The notes under the pieces are model-generated. The model was not told where the DNA came from, searched no databases, and saw only the letters and a list, made by a program, of their open reading frames with translations. The translations under genes were made by a program, and so were the position numbers. From Tanytarsus gracilentus (taxonomy: Eukaryota > Arthropoda > Insecta > Diptera > Chironomidae), in the NCBI GenBank assembly GCA_038502055.1, contig JAXRKN010000030.1:372001-436000 (forward strand): DNA of 64,000 bases. The letters run 5' to 3'. Below, one piece after another: positions 21,027 to 32,291 of the stretch (position 1 is the first letter of the stretch; each line of letters begins with the position of its first letter).

Positions 21027-22103
21027 TTAGAGAATTTCAGATTCCTCAACTTGATCCATTTTGTCGAGGTCTGCGAAAAAATTTCCATTCTCTTTATCGT
21101 AACTGATCATGTTCACAAAACGATAGCCGTAGAGAATTTCGTGACTTAAGTAGCTCGTTTTTGCTTGGGTTGTGTGTCCCGAGTAACAAGATTCACCTGT
21201 TAGAGCGACAACGAGTTCAAATCTGAAATTTTACAATTTAACAAAGAATTAAAAAAAATTAAAATGACCAAAACCTTCTCTCTTCCATTTCACTCGTAAT
21301 AACTCCATAAAATGGCGAATTTTCATTGATCCAATGACAAACTGTCTGCGGCCAAATCATGAACAATCTGCCGCTCTCACCCAACTTCAATCTCGTTTGA
21401 CTTTTCTTAATAAATTCACCTTCATCAGTTAAAATATCGTGAAAAAGATAAGCTCGAACTTTGCAGTCAATCGATCTCGTGCCACGAAAATCGGCGACTC
21501 TAAAAAGCAAACAAAGTTGATCGTCTCGCTTGCAAATTACCGCGATGCTGCTGAATTCCATGTGAGATTTTCGAGGTGGTCGAATGAACTTTTCATAAAA
21601 TATTCCGACAATTGTGGCGTCGATAATGAGACCGAAAACTATTTGAACGATGAGGAAGAAAATTGCTTCCGGACATTCTTCGGTTGGGTACCAAGCTCCA
21701 TAGCTTAATTATTTTAAATTAATTTATTTAATCGATTAATTAAAAAATCAACAAACCCCGTCGAAATCTGCGACTCGACGCTCAACAAAAAAAATCCTGC
21801 AAAAGTTTTCGCTTCCATGATGCAAGGCTCATCTCCTTCACCCAATCTAACTCCCGTCACACTATCAAAATTTAAATCTCCATGCGACCAAGCAATTATC
21901 CAATAAAAACAAGCGAAAAATGACCACGATCCAAAAAATCCAATCATTATGAAAATTATTAAATATCGCCATCGAGCATCAACCAACGTGTGAATAAAAT
22001 CCACCAAAAATCTTCCAAACTTTTCTGGTAAATTTTTACTTTTCACATTTTGCGTTCCAATTTTTTTCACAACTCGTTCGAGATTCTGAGATGATGATTC
22101 CAT
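21027..22103 (-). CDS. Inward-rectifier potassium channel (Kir/Irk family)
   Basis: Exons 22103..21757, 21703..21275 and 21222..21027 join to 323 residues, short for Kir but complete. Order: cytoplasmic N-terminus with DFIHTLVDARWRYL (slide helix), TM1 (LIIFIMIGFFGSWSFFACFY), pore helix (TFAGFFLLSVESQ), selectivity filter, TM2 (AIFFLIVQIVFGLIIDATIV), then the C-terminal Kir beta-sandwich ending QAKTSYLSHEILYGYRF. The filter reads S-T-G-Y-G, where most Kir channels have T-I-G-Y-G. The first intron splits the filter glycine codon. Channels of this family set resting potential and move K+ in Malpighian tubules and salivary glands of flies. Which insect Irk it matches is not certain. Confidence 0.88.
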
Positions 22104-22295
22104 GTTGAGAGAAGATTAAAGACTGAAATTATTTTATCAGCGTGATTTTTTTATCTCGTCAAGGTTGTAAATTAAATTGAATTGTTTGACAAAGATAAAT
22201 TTTGAATTATGAGATGCAAGTTTATAAAATAAATGACTTACTGTAAGTCGAACAAAAAAAAATTATAAAACTCATCCAAAAATATTTTGAGCAAT

Positions 22296-24102
22296 TTAGC
22301 ATTTAATTTCTGAAACATCTTCATAAAATTCTTCAATGACATTATTCTCATGGATTTCATTCAGCTTACTCAAAGCCTCTTCGATATTCGGTTTTGGTTC
22401 GTCAGGAGCTCTCTTATAAAATGGCTTAAAGATTTTCTCGTACTCCTCCGGATGTGCTCGCTTCTCGTGCATTTTCCAATTTCCTTGCGCTCTAAATTCT
22501 TTTCCACAACCCGGCACTCGACACTTGTACAAATATTCACGCGTATGAGCGGCTGCAATGTGCTCTTGAAGCTTCAACTCGCGGAAATAAGATCGATCGC
22601 AAAAGGTGCATTTGAATTTTTTGTTTAACTCGGAGTGGACAAGTTTCATGTGTGAACTGATCGATTGAGAATTAAAAAGATATTTTCCGCATACTTTACA
22701 GTTGATTCCTTTGTCATTGTGCTTGAACATGTGAACTTTTAAGCCCTCCTTATTAATCCAGTGATCACAAATATTACATTGCACTTTCTCTTTTTGCACA
22801 TTCGAGTGTTTATTTTTCATGTGTGTGCTCAAGTGTAGTCGCCGGACTGTTCGCGAGCAAATCGAACATTGAACATTTGTAGGTCGTTTTAGGTTATGAA
22901 AATTTTTAAAATGAAATTTCACGGCATTAAGATTTTTGTAAGGTTTCTTGCACATGTAGCACTCGAATGACATGTTGGGATCGGTTTCGTGAGTCATTTG
23001 ATGAGCTTTGAAGTGAAATAGTGATTTGAATACTTTTCCACAATCTTGACACATCCATGTCTCGTTGCTTACAACCTTCAGATTCAAGTGGATGTTTCGT
23101 ATGTGTGTCCTTAGGCTAGACTTTGAAATGTAAGTTTTTTTGCACTGTTCGCATTTATAAGGAATTTTCTGATCATGGCAATTGATGTGCTCGAGGAGAT
23201 CCGATCGTCGCTTGAACCTTCTATAGCAGCAAACGAAATGTGGCAATTTTCCGGGATGAACTTCATGGAAATGTTTAGTGAGCCAGAAAAATCTGTCGAC
23301 TGGATGATCGCATAATGGACATTTTAAGCTGAAGAACTTGTTGATTCTTTCGTCAGCCTCACTGTTATTTCTTCTTTTTGATGCTGTTTTATTTTTACTT
23401 GCTTGTTTTTTTGCGGCAACAAGTCTGCCTTTATATGGATTGTATTCGCTGTCCGAAGAATTTTTTCGCTTTTTTGTTGGAATTTCAATGAGCTCCGTTT
23501 CATGATTTTGAGGTGGAATTGGAATTTCGATGAGTTCCGTTTGAAGAGACGAAGCAATATTAAATTCTGAATCTTCTTCCAGCTTCCATTCGAAATCGCT
23601 ATCGGTCGAATATCTTCTGGATGTCTCAACTTTATCATTTGAGTTTTCATCCTCAATTTTCCACTCGATATTATCGTTTGACACGTCTTCAGGTTCGGTT
23701 TTAACTCGATGAATTACCACACGAAGGTCTTTCATGTCAATCGGTCGCTCAAAATCGGCAAACTCAAAATTCTCTGGATCTTTTTCTTCTTCTACCTTCA
23801 CATGACTCAGTGGGAGAATATGTTTTGCATTTATTTTATCGATGAAATTGTAGAAATCTTTGAGGGATGAGAAACATTTTCGGCAGACAAATTGCGATGA
23901 CGATGATTGAGCGAAAAGTTGCTAAAATAAAATTTTTTTAAGTTGATTTAATTTTTTTTTTCAATTTAAAACTTACATCGTGGTATGAAAATTGCTCTTT
24001 AATTGCATCCTTGACAGTCTTCCTATCGCCACACACCGCCACATCAAGTTCAAATTTTTTGGTTTTAAAATTTTCCTCCAGGCAAAGAATGCATGAAATC
24101 AT
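22296..24102 (-). CDS. ZAD C2H2 zinc-finger protein, paralogue A
   Basis: Exons 24102..23977 and 23921..22296 join to 583 residues. The ZAD domain spans both: MISCILCLEEN in exon 1 and FVCRKCFSSLKDFYNFIDKI in exon 2. An acidic linker with repeated TELIEIP units and the basic KKRKNSSDSEY follows, then about ten C2H2 fingers ending YKCRVPGCGKEF and KMHEKRAHPEEYEK. Nuclear DNA-binding regulator by family. The 5' part of exon 2 is almost identical to the paralogue at 27.1-28.9 kb, while exon 1 and the fingers differ strongly. Divergent from INO80E with 264 bp between starts. Confidence 0.9.
23421..23941 (-). repeat. Homogenised segment of ZAD paralogue A
   Basis: About 520 bp nearly identical to 27239-27797 in inverted orientation. 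It starts about 20 bases inside the intron (shared TAAAAAAATTTTATTTTAG) and ends near AAAGGCAGACT. I counted only scattered substitutions, plus one 36-bp insertion in the other copy. Confidence 0.85.
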
Positions 24103-24366
24103 TTTTTAAGTTATTTTTTAATTATTTTATGAATATTTTTTAATTTCTCCAGTAACTCATTGATGGAAGTGAGAAGTTAAAAGTGTTTGAATAGATTTTT
24201 TTAGCAGATATTTGTGAGAAAATTATTTTAATTTTTTTTTGTAAACAAAAACATCCAGCAGGGGGACGATAACGGTTATAATAAATTTCACGGCATTTTT
24301 TCAAAACTTTTAAAAAAATATTAATTTTATTAAATCAACATAAATCAAGCGGAAAAGTAATTAAAA
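24103..24366. promoter_or_regulatory. Short bidirectional promoter region
   Basis: 264 bp separate the start codons of ZAD paralogue A (minus) and INO80E (plus), so both promoters must lie or overlap here. No TATA box stands out against the AT-rich background. Confidence 0.5.
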
Positions 24367-24940
24367 ATGAACTCCTGGACTCAATTAAACTCAAACTCAA
24401 ATGGAGGAGATGGAGATAATATCGATAGTGACGAAGAGTTGGGACAAATCGATTATAAAAGTCAATATTTGCAGTTAAAAAGAAAATTAAAGTTTTTAAT
24501 TTATGTAAGTTATAAGGATTTAATTTAAAATTCTAAATAATTTTAATATTTTTTAGGAAAACGAATTTTTTCAAGAAAATCTCCGTCAAAATCAAGACAA
24601 ACTCTTCAAGGTTTCAAAAGACAAAAATTTCCTGCTCGATCGACTTTTAAAATACGAAAAACCACCGCCATCAACATCCGACGAGGAGTCATCAACCGAA
24701 GACGAAATTGTCAAGCGTAAAATGATCAATCAAAGGCCAAACATGAGCAGTGTCAAGCGAAGGAAAATTGTCGTTGGCATCAAGCGTGATTCGAGCTCAA
24801 ATTTGGATGAAAAAGAAGCGATGATTGAGAAGCTGCAGGCGAGAGACTCGGAAATTGTAAGCTCAACCTACTCAACGACTGTTCCTCAAGAGCTTTTTTC
24901 AAATGAGCCCAGCTTGGATTCGACTTACGGAGAAATGTAA
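24367..24940 (+). CDS. INO80 chromatin-remodelling complex subunit E
   Basis: Exons 24367..24504 and 24557..24940 join to 173 residues. The conserved family core crosses the intron: LKRKLKFLIY, then ENEFFQENLRQNQDKL and KDKNFLLDRLLKYE, a coiled-coil segment that matches INO80E. The C-terminal STTVPQELFSNEP is the second family-conserved block. An acidic serine stretch and a basic NLS-like SVKRRKIVVGIKR lie between. It is a non-catalytic subunit of the INO80 nucleosome remodeller in the nucleus. Animal INO80E is usually somewhat longer because of Pro-rich linkers missing here. Confidence 0.88.
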
Positions 24941-24999
24941 AAAATTTCAATAAAAATTTAGCTTTTAAAATTTTTATTCTCCACTGAAATTTTCAATGT

Positions 25000-26612
25000 C
25001 TAATTTTCTTCTTCATACTTAAGCATGTAAACTTCATTTGTCGCTTCATAAATCGTTTCTTCATCCTCGCTCTGTATCCTTTTAACGCCACCAATCAAAG
25101 CAATTCCATTATCTAGTCGAGTAAAAGTGGCAAAAGCTCGAAGCTCCGGCGCATTATAGAACAGTCCATCGCGTCTCAACGTGAGCCATCGAATCGATAA
25201 TCTTCTTTTGAGTTTATCATCGTCAATTTTAAAAATACTCGAAAGATCGAGGCAATAAATTCTCATCGGATAATCTTGAGCGATTCGTCGAACTGGTTGT
25301 TGTGGTTGCGGCTGCTGTGGATCCGGTTGAATTCTTATGACTTTCTGAGGCAATGGAAGAGCGGGTGCAACTGAAAATGCCGCCATCGCACCGATTGTGT
25401 TTAGTGGCCGCTCTTGATTGATGAAAATTCGTCGCGGTTCTGGCTGAGGACTCTGCTTGGATTGAGCTTGTTGTGGTGCTTGCTGCTGATTGCTTTTAAC
25501 TTTTTTAACTTCCGGTTTTTTAAGCGAAGTTCGAACACCCGTAAATACTAAAATATCGTTGACTAAGCACGACGGAAATGAGTGACTTGGTAGTGATGGC
25601 GCGAGGGGATTTTCAATGGTGATTTGATGCCATTTGAGACTAAAAAGAAATTTAATATTAGAAATTAAAATTAAATAATTTAAAAGCTAACTCACGAATA
25701 GTTCGGCACTCGAGTGATTTTCATGATCCAAGCATCCTGCAAACTATTATTAATCGCTCGACCACCGTACATAAAAATCGAGTCACCTCCCAAATTAACT
25801 AAATGCGTCTCGACCCTCGGTACTGGCATTGAACTACCTCTCACATTCTGAATGTCGGCGAGCTGATGCCAAAATCCTCGCTCGTGACTTTCATCGCTGA
25901 ATTTCATCACAAAAATCTGCATGCTCGTTCGATGATTAAAATTTTCTTCGAAATTCATATCTTGATTGTAGAAAGTTGGAACTAAGCCCGACACGACTAA
26001 GAGCTCGCATCGCGATAACATTATACACCGAATGCCACTCGAGAAAGTCGGTTCCGTTCCGCCGGCGGTTTGAATTTTATGCCACTGTCCGCTGTCAATG
26101 TTTAGCGAGTGAATTTCGAAGGTGGCACTAATTGACGAGTAAGGTTGATCGGAAGTTGAGATAGAGCGACCTCCGACAACGAAAATTTTCTTCTCATATG
26201 TTGCATAGCCGAAATTGCACTTTGGCGACGGAAACGAGGATGATGAGGTGTTGAGACGTCTAAAATTATGCTCGTCCGTATACATCCAGAGATCATTGTA
26301 GAGTCCAGAACTTGGCAAATTGCTCGAAGCTCCTCCATAGATGAAAATTTTATCGGCACAATTTGTCGCGCCATGCTTGAGCCGCGGCTGCATTAAAGCG
26401 CTCTGATTCTTCACTCGCTGCCATCGCATTCGATTTCCATTCTTGAGCGATAAATGAAGCTTTTTATCTTCAATTTCGGAAACTTTATCGACCAATTCGT
26501 GAAATCCTCTCAGTTTTGCAAAATTATGTCTGGATGTTCGTGGCAGGAAAGAAATCACGATTGCCCAGAGCTCGTTTGGAAGAAGATCGAAAAATGTCAA
26601 ATCTGTTTTCAT
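25000..26612 (-). CDS. F-box/Kelch protein (FBXO42-like)
   Basis: Exons 26612..25696 and 25639..25000 join to 518 residues. Near the N-terminus is the F-box (FDLLPNELWAIVISFLPR). Kelch-type repeats follow, with KIFIYGGASS, KKIFVVGGRS, ELLVVSGLV, SIFMYGGRA and DILVFTGVR marking successive blades. A Gln/Pro-rich insert (QPEPRR to DPQQPQPQQPVRR) precedes the last blade, GIALIGGVKR. This layout is that of FBXO42, the substrate receptor of an SCF ubiquitin ligase. No lesion seen. It faces the ZAD paralogue B gene across a 474-bp divergent promoter region. Confidence 0.88.
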
Positions 26613-27086
26613 TTAAATGTTAAATAAACTTTAATTTAAAGTGAAAAATAGCTTTAATTGATTTTTTTTTCGAGAGAGAATTTGAAAATTTTCCCCCGTT
26701 TGTTTTTGTTTACTTTTCTTACGTCTTTACGTTATACGTACGTTTTTTTGATTCGATTTTTTGAATAATTTAAATTGACTGAAATTAACATGAAACAATG
26801 GTTAGAATAATCTCATTATAAATTTGGATTTTTTAATGCTAGTTTTAAATTTCAAAATTAATTCATATGAAAGTAAAAAAAAAATTCCCGCACTTTTTCA
26901 AATTCTAAATTTTTTCCCCATACTGGATGTTTTTGTTTACAAAAAAATTAAAAATAAATTTTCTTCAATTTTCTCACAAACGTTCAACATAAATTTCAAT
27001 TTAAATGCATTGAATTTCAAGTTAACGTTTATAACTTTCGAAGGAAATTAAAGAATATTAACTAAACTCCTAAAAATTGTTCAAAA
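26613..27086. other. Divergent promoter region FBXO42 / ZAD paralogue B
   Basis: AT-rich. Contains the near-palindrome ACGTTATACGTACGT near 26728. A 75-residue reading at 26824-27051 is AT-driven and unlike a protein. Confidence 0.4.
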
Positions 27087-28896
27087 ATGTCTTCTTGTGT
27101 TCTTTGCTTGAAAAATTATAGAGTTAAAATTCTACTTGATGCTAAAATCAACGCTTTAATGACAATTAAAGATGCAATTGAACAACATTTTTCATTTTAT
27201 GATGTAAGTAATAAATTATCGACATTTTAAAATAAAAACTAAAAAAATTTTATTTTAGCAACTTTTCGCTCAATCATCGTCATCGCAATTTGTCTGCCGA
27301 AAATGTTTCTCATCCCTCAAAGATTTCTACAATTTCATCGATAAAATAAATGCAAAACATATTCTCCCACTAAGTCATGTGAAGGTAGAAGAAGAAAAAG
27401 ATCCAGAGAATTTTGAGTTTACCGATTTTGAGCGGCCGATTGACCTGAAAGACCTTCGTGTGGTTATTCATCGAGTTAAAACCGAACCTGAAGACGTGTC
27501 AAACGATAATATCGAGTGGAAAATTGAGGATGAAAACTCAAACGATAAAGTTGAGACATCCAGAAGATATTCGAACGATAGCGATTTCGAATGGAAGCTG
27601 GAAGAAGATTCAGAATTTAATATTGCTTCGTCTCTTCAAACGGAACTCATCGAAATTCCAATTCCACCTCAAAATCATGAAACGGAACTCATTGAAATTC
27701 CACAAGAAACAGAACTCGTTAAAATTCCACTCAAACAGCCAACAAAAAAGCGAAAAAATTCTTCAGACAGCGAGTACAGTCCTTATAAAGGCAGACTCGT
27801 AACCACAAGAAAACAGCCGACTGAAACAGCATCGAGATCTCGCAAAAAAGAAAAAAAATTGAAGCCACCACCGCAAAAATCCAAAACTCTTCTCACCGAC
27901 GAACGTATTAAAAATTTTACTGAATTAAAATGTCACGAATGTGACACGCCAACGGAAAGCTCTCGAAATCATTATAATCATTTTAAGGAATTTCATCCGG
28001 GCATTCCTCAATATCTCATGTGCTGTGGCATAAAGTTCATCAGACGAAACCGATTGCTCGAGCACATTACAGTCAAGCACGATGTGCCCGACCCCGATAA
28101 GAGAATTAAATGTGATTTCTGCACCAAAACCTTCAAGACTATAAGTCGACAAAAGTCTCACCATCGAAACATGCACACGAATAAAAAATTGGAGACTTTC
28201 GTCTGTCCTCAATGTGGAAAATTATTTAATTTTCGCGCAGGGTTTTTAATCCATCTCAGATCTCACGACGACGATCCCAACACGTCATTCGAGTGCTACG
28301 TCTGCAAGAAACCTTTAAAGAGTCTACAAAATGTAAAGGTTCACTTGTATCAAGCTCATCGAGGCAAAGTTGAGAAAGTTAAATGTAAAATCTGCTCGAA
28401 GGAATTCACTAAAAGCTACCTCGAAATTCACATGAAATTTCGACATTCGCAGCGGCGTTACGAGAAAGTACAATGTCCAATTTGCGACCATTGGGTGAGA
28501 AAAGAATTCATTAGTGTTCACAGCGAGCGTCATAAAGAGCCCGGAGAGACATGTCCAGTGTGTCAAAAATATTTAAAAAATCCAGCAACATTCAAAAGAC
28601 ACATGAAAGTCGTTCACAGCGAGAAACAATTTGCTTGCGAGATTTGTGGTAAACGAGTCGCTCGGCCTGGCAAGCTGCTTGAGCACATGGCAGTTGTTCA
28701 CACGAAAGAATTTTTGTACAAGTGTCGAGTGCCGGGCTGTGGAAGAGAATTTAGAGCACATGGCAATTGGAAAATGCACGAAAAACATATACATCCGGTG
28801 GAGTATGAGAAATTTTTTAAACCAGTTTATAAGAGAGCTCCTGAAACAGTTTTAAATGACGAAGAAATTTTAAAGGCATTAAATGAAATGACTTAA
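27087..28896 (+). CDS. ZAD C2H2 zinc-finger protein, paralogue B
   Basis: Exons 27087..27203 and 27259..28896 join to 584 residues. ZAD halves are MSSCVLCLKN (exon 1) and FVCRKCFSSLKDFYNF (exon 2). The linker is shared with paralogue A but has an extra 12-residue unit (QETELVKIPLKQ) that extends the TELIEIP repeat. About ten C2H2 fingers follow, diverged from those of A, and the reading ends in NEMT. Its TAA overlaps the stop codon of METTL23 on the other strand. By family it is a nuclear DNA-binding regulator whose targets should differ from A because the fingers differ. Confidence 0.9.
27239..27797 (+). repeat. Homogenised segment of ZAD paralogue B
   Basis: Partner of 23421-23941. Near-perfect nucleotide identity in the 5' half of exon 2 and the end of the intron, with diverged flanks on both sides. 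Confidence 0.85.
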
Positions 28897-29718
28897 TTAA
28901 CTTTATAAATCTCGAGTAAATAAATCATGTGACCCTCCATTAAATCTTTAACATCAATTCCAGCGTCTTTGTTTAATGACTCCAAATCGACATTCCTGCA
29001 CTTGAGGTCATATTTTTTTAATAAATTCTCAATCGACCAGTCAGAACTTCTCAGTTGATATGAAATGATCGAAGTTGCTTTTGGATTTCGATCGAGGATG
29101 AAAGAAAGTGTTGATATGACATCCTCGAATACGGAAAGATCGTAAAGGCAATCGGATCCGATGATGAGGTCGAGGTCATTGCCTAAATCGTAATATGTGC
29201 TATCGATCATGCCTGAAAAGGAATTTGAATAAAATTAATTTATTTGTATTGATCTAAAAACTTTAACTCACCCCAAGATAAACCCTGAACTGAGATGTCG
29301 CTCGGAACTTTGAGTTTGTTAAACGCACAAATTCTTTTAATGTGAGCGAGAGACTTGCTGAGAAAAGCGTTATCGGTTAAAATTACATTTGCTCCAATCT
29401 TCGACGCCAGGATCCCGGGAAGTGACGTACCAGATCCAATTTCGAGAACTTTCTTATTCACCAAGCATCGTCGCATGTAAAAAATAAACTGAGCGAGGAT
29501 TTTTGCTGATGGCCATGTGTAGTAGCTTAAAGTGTAGTCAAAAAAATTTAACGTAATTTTTAAATTTAAAACTTTAACTAATAATAATTTCACCTATAAA
29601 CAGCACCCAACAATTCCGCAATCACAATTTCATACGAGTCGTGACCGTCTTTCGATGTAAAATTGAATTTCTTGATAATTTCCGTCGGCTTTCCATCAGG
29701 ATTCATTTCGATTTTCAT
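28893..29718 (-). CDS. METTL23-like protein methyltransferase
   Basis: Exons 29718..29594, 29525..29272 and 29212..28893 join to 232 residues, close to animal METTL23. A seven-beta-strand SAM-dependent fold of methyltransferase family 16. The family start SYYTWPSAKILAQF crosses the first intron. Motif I is VLEIGSGTSLPGI (SAM binding), followed by ANVILTDNA (acidic ribose-binding residue) and LDLIIGSDCLYD (the DxxY-type active-site block). METTL23 is reported as a histone arginine methyltransferase in the nucleus. Its stop codon overlaps that of ZAD paralogue B, so the two mRNAs must be complementary at their 3' ends. Confidence 0.88.
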
Positions 29719-30069
29719 TCAAATTTGAAGCTTAAAACTATTAAAATTAATTTTTTTTTATAAGCAATTTCTAAAATTGTGTTTTGATTTTGTTTAACTT
29801 CAGCACAGCCTGAGAGGTGAGAAGTTTTCGAGGAGCTTAATAAAATTAAAGAATTAAGAAAAGACTAAAGTTTGAATTTTAAGATGTTTATTTTAATTAA
29901 AATGTTTATTTTAATATTATAATTCATGAAATCATTTAAAAACATCAAAAAGTTAACTTAAAATTTTGTAACGTATTTTTAAAATTCAAATCAACATTTT
30001 TCTTCAGTTTTTTCCCCTACATCAACAAAACAATTTTTTTATTTCAAAATCAAAATTAAACAACTCTAA
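29719..30069. promoter_or_regulatory. Divergent promoter region METTL23 / INTS12
   Basis: 351 bp between start codons, AT-rich. Carries a short imperfect tandem (TTTTAATTAAAATGTTTATTTTAAT near 29890). No other element recognised. Confidence 0.4.
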
Positions 30070-30819
30070 ATGGAGCCTCAAATCGATTCATATCTCTCGC
30101 AAGCCATTAAGCTTCTTCACTCATCGGCACCGGACTCTGCTGAAAAGATGCGAAACCTTCTCGAGGCGGAGATACTCAAAAACTTTGATAAATCTCAAAC
30201 TCTCGCATCGAAATTAAGCAAAAAACAATTTTCAGATCTCCTTCAGCAGGAAGGAAAAGCGATCGGAAGTGGATTCAAGCTCAAGCGACACAAAACCAAA
30301 AAAAATGAAGATCTTAAGCTTCAACAAACGCCGATTAGCAATGAAAATCATCAAATTATAAAAGTTCACGATGACAATGAAAGTTCGGAAGATGACGACG
30401 CCGAGAATGCGAGCGCTATTGATCTGCTCGACGATTTAACTTGTAAAGTTTGTCGTCAGATGGAAAATACAGCAAATAATCCGCTCTTCGAATGCATCGA
30501 ATGCAATCAACTTTATCATTCGCTCTGCCACAGCACAAAAATTCCAAGCGACACGAGCTCATGGATTTGCTCGACTTGCAAGGCGAAAAAAGACAAAGAA
30601 GACTCGTCAAAATCGACTAAATCATATGACTCGAGTGCAAGCAGTACGTCAAGCATAAGCGTCAAGAAGAAAGAAAAGGAGAAGGAAAAAGTTAAAGAAA
30701 AAGAAAAACCGACTGAGAAAAAGAAGAGTGAAAGTTCGTCGTCGTCGTCATCGAAGAGTCAAAAGAAGAAGGAATCGAGCAGCTCATCATCGTCACGATC
30801 GAGATCAAGCAAAAAATGA
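30070..30819 (+). CDS. IntS12: Integrator complex subunit 12
   Basis: Single exon, 249 residues. The N-terminal microdomain (IDSYLSQAIKLLHSS) is the part of IntS12 that binds IntS1 and suffices for snRNA 3'-end processing. A PHD finger lies at about residues 124-172 with all eight ligands in Cys4-His-Cys3 order: TCKVC, FECIEC, YHSLC and WICSTC. The rest is Ser/Lys low complexity to the end, as in other Integrator 12 proteins. Acts in the nucleus in the Integrator complex on snRNA and paused mRNA transcripts. Human INTS12 is longer because of its tail. Confidence 0.93.
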   Translation: MEPQIDSYLSQAIKLLHSSAPDSAEKMRNLLEAEILKNFDKSQTLASKLSKKQFSDLLQQEGKAIGSGFKLKRHKTKKNEDLKLQQTPISNENHQIIKVHDDNESSEDDDAENASAIDLLDDLTCKVCRQMENTANNPLFECIECNQLYHSLCHSTKIPSDTSSWICSTCKAKKDKEDSSKSTKSYDSSASSTSSISVKKKEKEKEKVKEKEKPTEKKKSESSSSSSSKSQKKKESSSSSSSRSRSSKK

Positions 30820-30954
30820 AATATTTTTTGGGAATTTTTTAAAGTTAATAAAATTTGAATTTTTTTTTTATTAAACAACTTTAACAGAATTTTCAAAAAT
30901 TAATTCATGATTTTTTTTATGGAATTTTTTCGTCTGCATTTTTTCCGCGATGTA

Positions 30955-32291
30955 TCAAAGAAAATCTGAAAACAAATTATTAATCATTAAATAAATTTTG
31001 AATTTCCAAAAAACTCACGTTGAACTTTCAAATGATTCCAAAGATCCAGATTTGTCTCGAACTCAAGTTCACACTCGCCGCAGCCGTAAATTTTTTGATT
31101 TTCGCTTCTCTTCGATACTTTTGAATTTTCAGCCGTTGAATTATTTTTATTTCCAAGTTCTTCCTTATCATTTGGCACAAATTCAACGTCATCGAGATTT
31201 TGATATCGCTGATCGAGGTCAGGCTGAGATTTTATTTCTTCCAGTAATCCCAAGAACTCGTCATCGTTAAAGTCATCGAGAATTGTGTTGGCGATGGACG
31301 CAAATTCAGTTTCATTCGAACATGTGGTGAAGATAGGTTTGATAGGTTTCGTCGATGGTTCAATTTTTACAGCATCTGGAGCAGTTTTTGTGACTCTCAA
31401 TCGTGTGCTGTTTAAATGTCTACGTTCATGACTCTTGTGATAATCTTTTCGTTTAAATGATGCCGGGCAGTATGAGCATTCGTACATTATGAAGTCTATA
31501 GAGGGATGAATAATTACTTTTACGACTCTAAAATCACATCTTAACTCACCACTATGAAACTTTTGGTGACGCCGGAGGTTCTTGAGAATTGTAAAAGTTT
31601 GCGAGCAAGTCGGACAGCTAAATCTTTCAATTGAGGTAATTTTTTTCGGCTCATTTTTTTTCGTAAGATTATTAGCGGCCATTTCGACGGCCTGCATTCT
31701 GTGGAACTTGTCATGATTTTGAAAACCAATGATTGTGTTAAATGAAGCATTGCATGATTCGCATTTATATAAATCGCCATGAATTAGAGAATGACGCTTC
31801 ATGTCGTAGAGACGCACAGATTTGTAAAGGCAATGAGGACATTTATGCGTCCGTGATGGCTTTTGTGGTATTACTGAAATATTCAAGTTCAAATAAAAGT
31901 TTTGATGTAGTTAATTAATGTTACCTGTTTTCTTTTCCACTTCCTCAACCTTATCATCGCATTCAGCAATCGCTCGTAAGCTCATAAGAAGATCCTGCTC
32001 AATTTCTCGCTCTTCTGGATCTATTCCGCTTCTGCATTCTGACAAAATTTCCTCATCTGGATCTTTTTTAATTTCCACTAATCGTGCATCACTTTCTTTG
32101 GCGAAGAGTTTGTTCGATTCTAAACAGTGCTTTTTGTGCAACTTAGAACTTAAACGTGTCTTAAAAGTTTTGGTACATTTTTCACGCTTAAATTTTCCTT
32201 TGTGAGTATTTTTATGTCGCTCTAAATCGAATTTTCTTATCGAGGAGTAACTACATTCGTCACAATTGAAGATAACTTTTGACGACGACAT
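30955..32291 (-). CDS. C2H2 zinc-finger protein with micro terminal exon
   Basis: Exons 32291..31925, 31873..31550, 31495..31019 and 30965..30955 join to 392 residues. Fingers: CDECSYSSIRKFDLERHKNTH at the start, three to four more in exon 2 (CPHCLYKSVRLYDMKRHSLIH and others), one in exon 3 (CSYCPASFKRKDYHKSHERRH), and a last one, CGECELEFETNLDLWNHLKVQ, whose final His is supplied by the 11-nt last exon (H-F-L-stop). The second intron (31549..31496) is 54 nt and stop-free in frame. An acidic linker (IANTILDDFNDDEFLGLLEE) lies between fingers. No ZAD. Likely nuclear; targets unknown. Confidence 0.85.

Noticed and set aside
20967..21149. Plus-strand reading of 60 codons
   Set aside because: It is antisense to the last exon of the K+ channel.
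26824..27051. Plus-strand reading of 75 codons
   Set aside because: Phe/Asn/Lys-rich composition driven by AT content; lies in a divergent promoter region with no splice or family support.
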